Shown in pieces: positions 45,535 to 56,800 of a DNA stretch of 64,000 bases (position 1 is its first letter; each line of letters starts with the position of its first letter). The position numbers and the translations under genes are program-made. Source of the stretch: Amphiura filiformis (Eukaryota; Echinodermata; Ophiuroidea; Amphilepidida; Amphiuridae); contig NC_092628.1 of assembly GCF_039555335.1 (NCBI RefSeq), forward strand, positions 36,106,965 through 36,170,964, in the 5' to 3' direction. The notes below the pieces were generated by a model. That model saw only the letters and a list, made by a program, of their open reading frames with translations. It searched no databases and was not told the DNA's origin.

Positions 45535-46377
45535 ACACCAAATTGCGTGACTGGGAAGAAAAGTTTTAGTGCATTGGATTAAAAAGTTGTTGAATTTTGG
45601 CTGGGCTCAACTTTAGGAGTGACGGGTATGTGCATGCCAACTGTCATTGTTGTTAAGAAGGGGTTTCATTTTTTTTAATGAAAAATTGAAAAGAAAAAAA
45701 GTGTCTCCCATAGGTAGAAACTTTCGGAAAAAAAATCTCGGAGCCAAATTCTCAGTTGTTTTTTTTCATAATAGTTTTGGCTAATTTACAATATTACAAT
45801 CTACATTTTTTTATGGCATTTTGATGATAAAATTATAAATGGGTGTCATTGGATAGCCGAATCTAAATCTAAAGGGGGGGCATCGGGTAGAACTTTTTGT
45901 AAAAAGTATAAAAAAAAAGGGTCTATTAACAGGCACACACCCGTCACTTCCAGTGTTGAGTCGCCTCCCCCGAAATTATGGTATTGTATTGCAAATACTT
46001 TCCTCGTTATCGTCCAAGAAATACCATTATTATGTTTGATGAATCCAATTGTGTGACAATAATTATTGGAAATTATCCAAAAAATAATAATAATCAAATT
46101 GGATGCTGGACTGGACAATGCAACGTCTCGTCCAATATTTTGAAACTCATAGTTCGACCATTAAATATGAGCTCAATCGATCCAATTTTCTATTAACATT
46201 GGCAAATGTGACAGCTATACAATATACAAGCGTTTGTCTTGATATTTACATGATTTAATTAAAATCGGAGATTACAGCAACAGCAAGATTAACCCTAACA
46301 CCCATACCACAAAATACCACAATGATAACCACCGCGCATGCATGATAATGCATCCCACGTGATGCGATGACGCAATC

Positions 46378-46452
46378 TGGCCCGACAACACCCCTGTGGC
46401 TACCGGCCGGTGATCGTGTGATTGGCATCCGAGGGGTCTAAGGTTTGAATCC
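46378..46452 (+). repeat. tRNA-derived SINE-like head
   Basis: Contains a B-box-like GGTTTGAATCC (near 46441), preceded at tRNA-like distance by GTGGCTACCGGCCGGT, an A-box-like stretch. A G-run follows. No cloverleaf could be closed with confidence. Confidence 0.3.
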
Positions 46453-46737
46453 GGGGAGGGGGGGGGGGAGTACCAGGTGACTTCTTTGTTCATCTTCTCT
46501 CCTTTTTCGTTTCTTCTTTGACTTCCGATAGCAAAAGCTGTTCAGTGTTAGGGTTAAAGTACGGTACCCTAACATAAAAATAATAATGAAAAAAATCGTG
46601 TGGCCTTTGGCGGCGGAATAAAAAAATTATCGCCTTCGGCGAAAAAAAAAAATTTTTGCCCCGACCCCAACTTCCTACCACGCTTGAAGTCTAATGGGTC
46701 CAAACATAATGGTCAAATATTCAAGGGATTCAATTAA

Positions 46738-47069
46738 AAGGGCATTTCGTGATCCACAGCCTCATCCCCCCACTTTTCTCAAAAAAATTTTTTATATCAC
46801 TGGAAACCTCTGGCTACATAATGTTTATGTACAAAATATTTCTTGCAGATTAATTCGTTTAGCAAAGATATCGTGAAATTTGAATTTCATTCTGGTGCAC
46901 CAGAATGAAATTACAACGCATTGTCTATGGAGCAGTGTAATACACATAATCATGCATAACTCGCGAACGCAAAATCGGAATCAACTGGAATTTTGGGAAT
47001 AGGTTTTTTTCGTGGATATCTAATGAAAAATGACATAAATAGAGGATGCTAGGATCACGAAATACTCCT
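46738..47069. mobile_element. TTAA-flanked MITE, AGGAGTATTTCGTGATCC family, copy 2 (inverted)
   Basis: Matches 14989-15326 in reverse over its whole length (GTGGATCACGAAATGCCC end, CATTCTGGTGCACCAGAATG core, GAGGATGCTAGGATCACGAA end). TTAA at 46734-46737 and 47070-47073. Confidence 0.78.
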
Positions 47070-47548
47070 TTAAGCTGGTTAGAGATTAATCAATGGATGG
47101 AAGAGCACCTCGAGCAACCTCTTCATACGTGTACAATGTATTTATATTACTCTTGTGATTACAATTAGTATATACAACAAACAGGTTTTGTTTTAATTGC
47201 AAAAATATACGATATGTTAATATCACAGAAGAGGGAATTATATTTGATACTGGAATAAATTATATTATCGTAAGTCTATCATAATACTACTTAATTCCTC
47301 ATTTAGAGGCGCTTTCAAAACTCAACTGGCGGTTCAACCACGTTCCCTTGTTTAGAACAATATAGAAACCGGCTCCAACCGGACGGAACTGGCGGGCAAC
47401 CGGCGGTCGAATTTTGAAGCCGTCCCTTGAAGGATACCATCAAAAGTGTAATTGATTGAAGCTATTTCTTTAGGAACTAAGGAATTGTAAGTACTGAGTG
47501 TTCATTTATCTGTAGACCTCTGTAGGTCCTAAGCGATGATCATTAATA

Positions 47549-49162
47549 CACTACTCCAAGAAATTAGAGGAACAAACCTATATTTCATGTTTTCATCAAA
47601 GATAAAACTTAAATACATTGAAAAATTGGTTCAACTTCATTGCAGACAAATTCAATTGTTTGCTAGACATAATGACTAATGAAAAAATGTGTTTCTCCAA
47701 TCAGCTGGTCCTCAGAGTATCGGAGTGTCCAATTGTCAAATTTTGGCATTATTTTGAAAAAAGGTTCTCCAAACTTGAACAGTTTTGAAATCAAAATCTC
47801 CACAAATCATTCTTCAATGGTGCCTAGTAATGGGTATGACCTCATCTGGCTGCTATACACTCTTCACAACGTCGAGGCATGCTCTGGATCAGGGTGCGGA
47901 GAGAGTCCTGAGGAATGTTCATCCACTCTTCAATCGGAGCATCTCTTAGTGACTGGACATTGTCTGGAACTTGTTGCCGTTGTCTTACCCGTCTACCAAA
48001 CATGTCCCAAGCATTTGGATTCAGGTCAGGTGACCTTGCAGGCCAGTCCAGAGTCTCAATTCCCTATTGTCCAGGAAGTTCATCACAACACGAGCGATAT
48101 GTGGACGGGCGTTAATCGCGTTATCCTGCATAAGAATTACATTTTGACCAATTGCACGAGCAGTGGGGACAACAACAGGTCTCAGTATCTCATCTCCGTA
48201 TCTTACACCCGTCAGTGAGCCTCTGTCTATCACAATAAGGTCCGTACGTCCGTTCAAAAAGATCCCTGCCCAGACCATGACGGACCCACCTCCAAATGAT
48301 CAACTTCAACAATGTTACAGTTAGCATATCGTTCTCCTTGACGTCTCCATACCCTCACATGCCTATCATTGGTGGAAACAGTGAATCTGCTCTCATTTGT
48401 GAACAGTACATGGGTTCAATCACCATCTTGCCAATGTTGGTGATTTCTGGCAAAGTCCAATCTGGCTCTGCGGTGCCGTGGGATCAAAATGGGACCTGTT
48501 GCAGGTCTTCTAGCATTCACTCCGTCTTCATGCAGACGACTCCTTACTGTTTCATTGATCATACACAAACCAGCCCCTCTGCGGAAGTCCATATTTATGG
48601 ATCTTGCTGTACTCTGGCGGTTCCGACGAACAAGCAACTGGATATAACGGTCTTGCCGGGGGGTTGTGATACGTCTGCTGCCTTGGCCTGGTCTTCTGCA
48701 ATACAGACCATCTTCCAGGCAGCGATGATATGCACGATTAATGACACTGGGGGATACCCCAAGCTGCTCAGCTGCATAACGCTGTGTGTGACCTTCTGCA
48801 AGCATCTGGACAACCCTAGCAACCTCAACCTCGGTCAATTCGCCATTGATTAACAACATCCCACATGCTCAGAAGAGTGAGCGGTACCAGTAGAAATTGG
48901 ATTAACATGTTGGAATGAAGAAATCTGAGAAAAGCTTATGGATTCTGCTCTACACAAAATCAGTGCTTTGAGTGAACACATGGATGTCCAAGGCCGTAAG
49001 TCCTTGAAGACATGCATGATTTCACATTTGACTGTCCAGTATTGCTAAGATTACAATAAGCTACACCTGGTATACAAATGACATGTCATTGATGCTTTCT
49101 GTTGATGCAATACCCAGTTAAAGTTATTACATAACCTTGTTCCTCTAATTTCTTGGAGTAGG
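47549..49162. mobile_element. Tc1-like transposon, 1.6 kb, TA duplication
   Basis: Ends (C)CTACTCCAAGAAATTAGAGG then AACA, inverted at the right, flanked by TA (47547-47548, 49163-49164). Length and single transposase fit Tc1. One end carries a 1-bp indel. Confidence 0.85.
47842..48859 (-). pseudogene. Tc1-like transposase, inactivated
   Basis: Starts ATG (48859-48857) and reads an N-terminal helix-turn-helix region (LAEGHTQRYAAEQLGVSPS...) followed by RRITTPRQDRYI, then ARLDFARNHQHWQDGD. An in-frame TGA (48418-48416) replaces the Trp codon of the usual DW pair. After it, TNESRF replaces the usual TDESRF, so the first catalytic Asp reads Asn. The second Asp survives in MQDNAINARPHIARVV. A frameshift near 48062 precedes ARSPDLNPNAWD, where the usual third catalytic residue (NPIE) is missing. 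About 339 codons including the breaks; ends ...EECIAAR stop at 47842. Confidence 0.85.
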
Positions 49163-49616
49163 TACAGGTCGCAATGATCCAAGTTTTAGCTAAGTCATGC
49201 AAAGTTACCTATCCAGCTCGTCGTACTTACACTTTTACAATTAATTTTAGTTTTGACAAAATGTCGACTCGATTAGAGAGGTCTAATAAATAGAATCACA
49301 TGCTCAGATAGGCGTTAATCCCGTACTCCAGGCTAGGGGGATGGACGATGCAATCCCCCCACAACTTATTTTTGATACGCAAATACATGTGTTTTTGACC
49401 AATTTAATCCCATATGAATGGCAAATGTGTGCGTTTCGCGCGCACATTTCCAGTTAAACGTCATTGACCATCATAGCTTCAAAATGGCAAACTTGGCGCA
49501 CATTTGTTCCACTTATTCTGGAAGCGAACGACGCTCACTCTACGGATTTTACACTGTCCCCATGTCAAGTCTATTTTAAAAAAATCTGCGCCAATTCAAA
49601 ATGCGTGATTCGCTAC

Positions 49617-50054
49617 GAAGAGTTTGTTTCCAAAAGGCGCTAAATCCAAAGGCTGCTTTATGTAAAATTCAATTGCAGATATTCCTAAGAGTAGCAGCAA
49701 CCTTGCCAATCTAATAACATTGGACCACTATAATTGGAAATCTTTAACAAAATAATTACAAATCTCTTTAACCTCCCACGTGCGAAGACAAAAACAATAA
49801 ATATAAAAGAAAATAATTTTTTTTTGTTCCAAAAGGAGCTAAATCCAATGGCAGCCATTTTAAAACTTTGCATTGGAGAATTTTTAGGGGACAAAATGAT
49901 TTTGAAAATAGTTAGAAAATAACCTAGAGTTACAAACATATCCATTCCAATAATTTATTAAATGTCATTTAAACTTTAAAAATGTTAAAATATACCATTA
50001 AAATGTGACACAAGGCAGCTATTGGATTTAGCGCCTTTTGGAAACAAACTCTTC
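49617..50054. mobile_element. TIR MITE GAAGAGTTTGTTTCCAAAAGG
   Basis: Arms of about 33 bp (GAAGAGTTTGTTTCCAAAAG then GCGCTAAATCCAA) are exact inverses at both ends. A third, internal copy CCAAAAGGAGCTAAATCCAA is at 49829. AT-rich interior. Confidence 0.78.
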
Positions 50055-50544
50055 TTTATTTATTTAATTGTTCAATTTATTATATTTATTATTTTTTTAA
50101 TTTATTTATTTATTATTTTTTGTAGGCCTTCTTGTCGAGAACTCGCCACCTTCCAAGAGCACCAATTGCGTTGTAACTAAAAACTTCGCTACAGCACTTG
50201 TTTCTAAATGTACCAACATAGGCCTAGGCCTATATCTAAGCTTCATACAATTATACTTAATATTATTGAATATAAATACTAACTCTATTGTAGGTTATAC
50301 CCGCATATCTCAACAAATTTTCAACACTGATATTCTTATTTTCTTTTCTTATTTTTTTTTCTCGGAAAATATAAACATTATTTGATGCCAAAATATACTT
50401 ACACATTAACAATGTTAATAACACACAGTACATTTTAACACTTTGCATCAAAAGATATATGTGCACACATAAATATTTTTCACACGCCTTAAAGGTAAGG
50501 ATTAATATAAGATAGACTCAGCATGCTCAGACTACTTATCAGCT

Positions 50545-51010
50545 TTATAACATGTCAAGATAAATTATAACGCCACAACTTAGCAAAAAAAGTGGATATT
50601 GACATGGCATAAATTAACATGCCAAGATGACTTGGTAAAAATGGATGTAGACATTAGACCTATATTAAAAGTAGAATACACATATTCTGTGGTGTCAATT
50701 ACATGAAGGTTACTGTTGGTCAATGTAACATTAAGGTTACTCTTTCCGTCTTTCGTGCCCTGCGGGGCCCTTATATTGGGTCCCACTTGAAGTGTTTAGT
50801 CGTCATATGGGAGTGGCCGCCTTGGGCCTGTGGCGAGTGATATTTTTTGTTGATACTGAAAAGAAAAAAGGTATGTCGACTTGGCATGATAATTTATCTT
50901 GCCATGTTGACTTGAATTTTTTGGTAAGTTGTTTTGGCGAGATAATTTATATCGTCATGTTGATATAATGCTGATAACAAGTCGACATGGAAAGATATAT
51001 AATTATTTTG
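50545..51010. repeat. Repeat region with ATGGCA..ATAAATTAT..TGCCAAG motifs
   Basis: Variants of CATGTCAAGATAAATTATA, GACATGGCATAAATTAACAT, CATGATAATTTATCTTGCCA, GGCGAGATAATTTATATCGT and GTCGACATGGAAAGATATAT occur along this stretch in both orientations. Termini unclear. Confidence 0.5.
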
Positions 51011-52698
51011 AGAAGTCGTGGCACTTAAAAGCTTCCGTACTTATGCGTACTACATGTACCTTCTTTTAAATTGATTCAAATATCACAGATGAATTGAAAT
51101 TGAATATATATAAGACTTGTATCCAATTTATTAAAATTGTTCTATATTCAAAATTGCAACTTAATTTGGATAAAAGATGTAGCCTTAAATATATATTGTT
51201 AAATAAAACGATGTTGATGTTGCCACTTCTTGATTTGTATACACTGTGCAGGAATGGGGGTGTGTTCCAGGGGTACTCGGTATGATCCTGTGTCATATAC
51301 TGGGGTACCCAAAAAGGTGGTTTTGTTACATTTTGATGTGCAGCTTGGATTTCAAAACACTGTCTCTTGAGTATTCCTTCACTTAGAAGATTCAATTAGG
51401 TCTTAAATTGAGGCTAATTTATTCTATATTACTCATGTTTTTAACCTGTTTTAAAATAATTTTTAATTATTTTCTTATGACGTTTGGCATGAAATGTGCC
51501 AAGGGTGGTTGAGGATTAGGGGGAGGAGGATTAGGGGGAGGGATTCGTATCGTAAATTTGATCTAAAACCCCCATTAAAAAATGTCTAAATGAACTCCCA
51601 GACATCTAAACCAAGTATATAAATACAGAAGGTCATTTAAAAGACTAATACTTGCTCGGATTGATTGTAAATATATGGAAAAAAGAGGTGGAGTTAAATC
51701 CCACCTACTTTGTGATTGTTTTTGCCCGCACTCTCTCATTTTTTTAACCGATTTCCATAAAAATTTTAAAAAAAGGTGTCAAAACGCTCAGGAGGATGCA
51801 CCACTTCAAATGAGACGTGTTGGTAAAATGTTTGAAACATTTCATTTTTTACTATGTAACACAAAGGTACCCCAGGCTGTGACACAGGACCGTATATAAA
51901 TGACCACAACCGTGGGCACAACGCGTCGCAAATATAGGTCTCATTTTTGGCTTCTGCTATAACAAGGGCCCTTTTTCTATACAATTTGGAGATAACAATT
52001 TGGTAATTGTTCAAATTTTCTATACAAATACCTCAATTTCACCTAACTGGCGCCCAAATTTTGCAAAATGGTGTTAAATTTGGCCAAAAATGCTAAGCCC
52101 ATAAAAATGTTTTCGAATTTTCTTTAAAATTGGTATAAAATATGGGTATTCTCGAAGGAAGGCACCTCCCTATCAAACCAAACTTGACTCACGTTACTTG
52201 AGTAGCCTGGCTCCCCTTCCTCCGGTGAGTCACCTGGTGTGTGTGTGTGGGGTGTGAAAGAACATTCATAATTTACCATCGTATATGTATGGTGCGTTTC
52301 AATGTTCAATGCATAGATCAACCAATTTTTACGAGTTCTGTGGCATACCGAATGGAGTAAAGAATAGCTAAGCATTTAATTATAGAAGGAAATATCAAAT
52401 ACACTTTGATTATAGCGTTTCGTGAAAAGCAAAACGGACTCCATATATAGGCCTATGCTTAACGTGCATACATGCTTTGTAAAGCTCTAAACTGCAATGT
52501 TATAGAACCATAATGATCCGCGAGGATCATTGGGTTCGATGGTCGAATTTGCCACGCTATATCTCATCTTTCTTTCTATGGTCAAAGGAGGATAGCAAAT
52601 TGTGGGCATCGACCGTATCGTTTATACGGTACAGGCTCTGGGTACAGGCTAGAGCTTATCATGTTCCACTAATCTGTTAACACAGGCAAAATAACTAA

Positions 52699-53740
52699 GC
52701 CATTCCATGTCAACTTCAGGGATGTGCACCGCAGCACCTCTTCAATTTTTTTTCTTTTTTTGTGTGGTGGTAGATATTGATGAGAAAGTAAAATCCTGAA
52801 AACCAATGTCACCGACATTTTGCCCAAAATTCAGGTATGTTGAAAATATGTTCTTGATGACTTTGCTTTAAAAACATCAGTTAGGTTTGCCTACTCACAT
52901 GAGTCATTCAGCCACATCAACAAAATGGGTTGGTTTGTTAGTGGTCATCCCCTCATTTTGCTGAAAATCATTTCTAGCATAACTCTATAAGCATAATGAA
53001 CACATGGAAAAACCAATGTTCATTATGCTTGATGAATATGCTAAATGACTCATGTCAACAAGTAGGCAAACCTAACTGATTTGTTAATGTTAACGATACG
53101 CCAAAGCCCCGAGCTCTCAGAAATTTTCTCGAAGGACGTTTTACCAACATAAGCGGGAGTGATAGAGGGGCAAAATGTCTGACATTGGTTTTCAGGGGGT
53201 CAAATGTACAAAAATGTAAAATTGGAGTTTTGCATGGGCAATATCTCAGCTAAAAAGTATTCTATAATAGGCTCAATATGGGATAAGAGTAATGTCCTAC
53301 CAAAGGGCTCTGCCTTGCAAAAAATGGACAAACAATTATTTTTACTTTTGGAGTTCTGACTCCCCCCTCTCCCCGAAGTTGGTCCTGGATGGACGAAGTT
53401 ATATTTTGAGGGCCCTATATCTTTCAAAGTAAAAGAGTTAAAGGTTTCTGATGCCACATTTGAATTCTACACAAAAAAGTACCACATGATACATACTTTT
53501 TAAAGTTGTAGGGGGTTCCCTTTATACATTTATGGACTTCCAAAATCGTCTTTAGCATTAAGACACATTTTTACGCTGACCCCCCCTAAATTTCAAATTG
53601 ATGCCACGGGAAAATGAAATGGAGTATGAACCTCAAATTTTCAGGATTTTACTCTCTCATCAATATTTACCACCACACAGAAAAAGAAAAAAATTGAAGA
53701 GGTGCAGCGGTGCACATCCCTGGAGTTGACATGGAATGGC
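52699..53740. mobile_element. TIR element with ~100-bp arms
   Basis: GCCATTCCATGTCAACTTCA ... GTGGTGGTAGATATTGATGA ... AAAATCCTGAAAA at the left is mirrored at the right to 53740. An inner inverted pair (ATCAGTTAGGTTTGCCTACT, 52880 / 53080) and a hairpin at AAGCATAATGAACA (52990) make it multiply self-complementary. Lies just beyond the last exon of the - strand gene, so it may be in its 3' UTR. Confidence 0.75.
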
Positions 53741-53873
53741 AGTTCTGGATTTTAGAAATAGGCTAAGCCTCCACCACGAATATTATTCTTTGGATCCATG
53801 TGTCTTCATTTTCGGCAGAGCCTTAACAGTAAAGTTCACTCTCTCAATGATGTTCTTAGATTTCTTGCCCACT

Positions 53874-53890
53874 TCACTTCCTTACAATAC
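53874..53890 (-). CDS. Terminal coding exon f of the unrecognised - strand gene
   Basis: Acceptor TCTGTTTTTCCAG has a good pyrimidine tract. Only 17 nt are coding, finishing the split Gly and adding IVRK before TGA (53876-53874). The 3' UTR continues on the - strand; an AATAAT variant signal lies about 90 nt on, before the inverted-repeat element at 52699-53740. Confidence 0.6.
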
Positions 53891-56800
53891 CTGGAAAAAC
53901 AGAAAATAAATAAACAAATAAAATAAACACCTAAACAAGTAAATCAATAAATAAATGCATTATACATCAATAACATGTGCAAACTTATGGGGGAAGCTGC
54001 TTTTTATAAGTCTATAGAGAGAATGGCCATTCATTCAGTTTTAGGCGTGTAGAATAAAAGTAGTCTTTTCCATAAAATTTTCACCTTACGTGTCCCAAAC
54101 GCATCAGTATATCCCTATCTTGTCTGGGACGTCAGGGGCGTAGCAAGAGAGGGGACAGGGGACGAAGTCCATGGGCCCTAAGGGTTCAGGGGCCGCAAGC
54201 AAAAGGGAAAATAAAATAAGCGCTGATTAAAGAGATGCTAAAAGGCCGGGCCGAATTTACGTGGACCAGCCCAAAATTTGGAGGCCCCAAACTCGCCGTG
54301 GGAGGAAGGCTGCACTGGTTTTGTGGGTTACAAATTGGTTGCCTTCTATAAAATCGACAATGGTGGCAGAAGCATTGCAAATTAGAGGAGATAAGCATTT
54401 TTTGTTCCAATTTTACTAGGGACATTTCTTGCTGAAATAAATTTTTTATTTCAGACCATTTTAGCCAAAATTGAAGGTGACATTTGCTATGTGAAGGGCT
54501 AGATTATTGATATGCTTGCCAAGCGCCCAAAAATTTTGCACGGTGTTGCGGGGCTAAAATCGGAGGAACATGCACAGGGCAATTTTGGGGGCCCCTGTGG
54601 CCCAATGGTAAATCCGGCCCTGCTAAAAGGGCCCAGCGCTGTTTCTTGTCCATGGGCATCCGAGGCTCTTGCTACGCCCCTATGGGACGTATCGTTAAAT
54701 CCAAGAGCCATATATTAACTTACCACCAAACTGTTGAGCTTGTTGAAGCCATTGATATTTGGACAAATCAAGTGAGTTTATTCTATCCATGAAACTGGTC
54801 TCTTCTTCACTAGATGATCCAGAACCTTCTTCCGATGATTCACTCATGGGTGATAAAGGAATCCCGAAAGGAATGATTGCCTCTGCAATAATGGAGAAAA
54901 CAATAATTCATTTTTATTACCCTAAGTACAATATAAGGCGAAGGCAAAAAACCTCCCTGTAATAATTCTCACGTTAAAAATCTAAATCACTTTTTTAAAA
55001 TCATAAGATAGAGGTAAATTTTAACCTGAACAATCATTTTTGACCAGATTAGGTAGGGGCTGTGCAATAATTAGTCCAGCGGGGTAAAATTTCCAAACGG
55101 TGTGCCACAAATCGCATTTTTTTTTGGCACATGCAAAATTTTGAAGCGTTTCCGCACTGTTTTCCTAAGCCTTTCCTTATTTAATTAAAAAGCGCTACCC
55201 TTAGGCTCCGATCACATAGAAGTATCACGGTATACGGTATTAAGCTACAATCGCTCATTCGATCAGGCTGAGTTCATATAGGAGTATACTATGTGAGCGC
55301 AGCCTGATCGAATGAGCGTATTTCAGATATAGCTGAATAGCGAGTAGGCCTATTATAGGTCAGTTTACCAATTTTCTTCGTTTAATCAAATGCTTGTAAC
55401 TTTACTTCTTGAGGTCACAGACAGTGTCATAATGTGCAGAATTAGAATTAAAATGAATTTACCCACATATGGTTTAGTTTTAAAATTACGACGGTATACG
55501 CTGCACTAAAATCGAACACGCACGATTCCCTATACTATACTATACTATACTATACTATGTATACTATACGCAGGTATACGGCATTTTCGAATAGTGCCCT
55601 CTTATGTGATCCGGTACTATGAAATTACCTTGCTCGATTTAAGCTATACGCGTGCACCTGCAAAACGTGCACCGTATACCCGAATAGTATACTTAGTCTG
55701 TGATCGTAGCCTTATGTGACCCGGCACATCGTCATCATCCCTATCCTCGTGTCAAAAATTGCCGTGATAGTACAGCGACTCCTCTCGTTTTTCAACAGCT
55801 ACGCATAGCGATTTTGTTCGAGATAGGCCGAGCGACTCAGGCTAAGCATACCATGACTATCATATGAGTGTGCATATGAGTTACACACAGAGTTTCTATA
55901 TTCTACACATGATTACGATTTGTGCATGCTCTAGTACCCCATATGATGTTTCTATTACAAGAAAATCGATTTGTTTTCAGGTAAAACCAGGGTTTTGTTT
56001 CCAGTACACTCACTCGAAAAGCAGTACACTAATTAGCGGGCCTTACAGCTTGCTGTGGATATCTTTTAACGGCATTTTTTATGTAAAGATTTTGAAATCC
56101 GATGTAAAAATCGTGATATATTTAATTTTGAGAATTACAATTCTACTTTATAGGTATAAAGGAACACGTTTAGCCCAGTAAGTTAAGTTCCAGGTGCAAG
56201 CCCTATAACACAATGCATATGTAAACTTTCTTTATCTGTGTCAATAATAGAATATTGATTTCAACGGAGTATTGAGCTGTATGGAAAAAATATTTATAAT
56301 ACAGGGTGTTGACACTGTGCCCGGTACTATGAAATTGCTTTTGCTCGATTTAAGCTATCTGCGTGCACCTGCAAAACGCGTGCACCGTATACCGAATAGT
56401 ATAATACTTCTATGTGATTGCCACTGATCGCGCAGCCTTAAGCGCTCCACAGACTCCGAGTATTACACGTACAATATTGTATGCAACATATCTACGTTAT
56501 TTAATCTATTGCCATTCTATTTCCAGTAATGTTTAAGTTCTAACGAATGTTTGATGACGAAAAATCGATAATATGTTACATATAATATCTAGCAGAAATA
56601 TATTATCGATTTTACGTCATCAAACATTCGTTAGAACTTAAACATTACTGGAAATAGAATTGCAATAGATTAAATAACGTAGATATGTTGCATACAATAT
56701 TTTACGTACAATAAAAAGTCTGAATACTGCTTTAGGTAGACAATAATTATGATTATCGACCTGATGATTGACAAAAGTAGACAATTGGGCTATTCCAGTT

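Noticed and set aside
47679..48853. Large + strand open frames over the Tc1 element
   Set aside because: Antisense shadows; the - strand reads a clear transposase.
54724..54882. Resemblance of SLDLS to the CRH/urotensin peptide start
   Set aside because: Only four or five residues, no dibasic cleavage site before it and no amidation signal after it.
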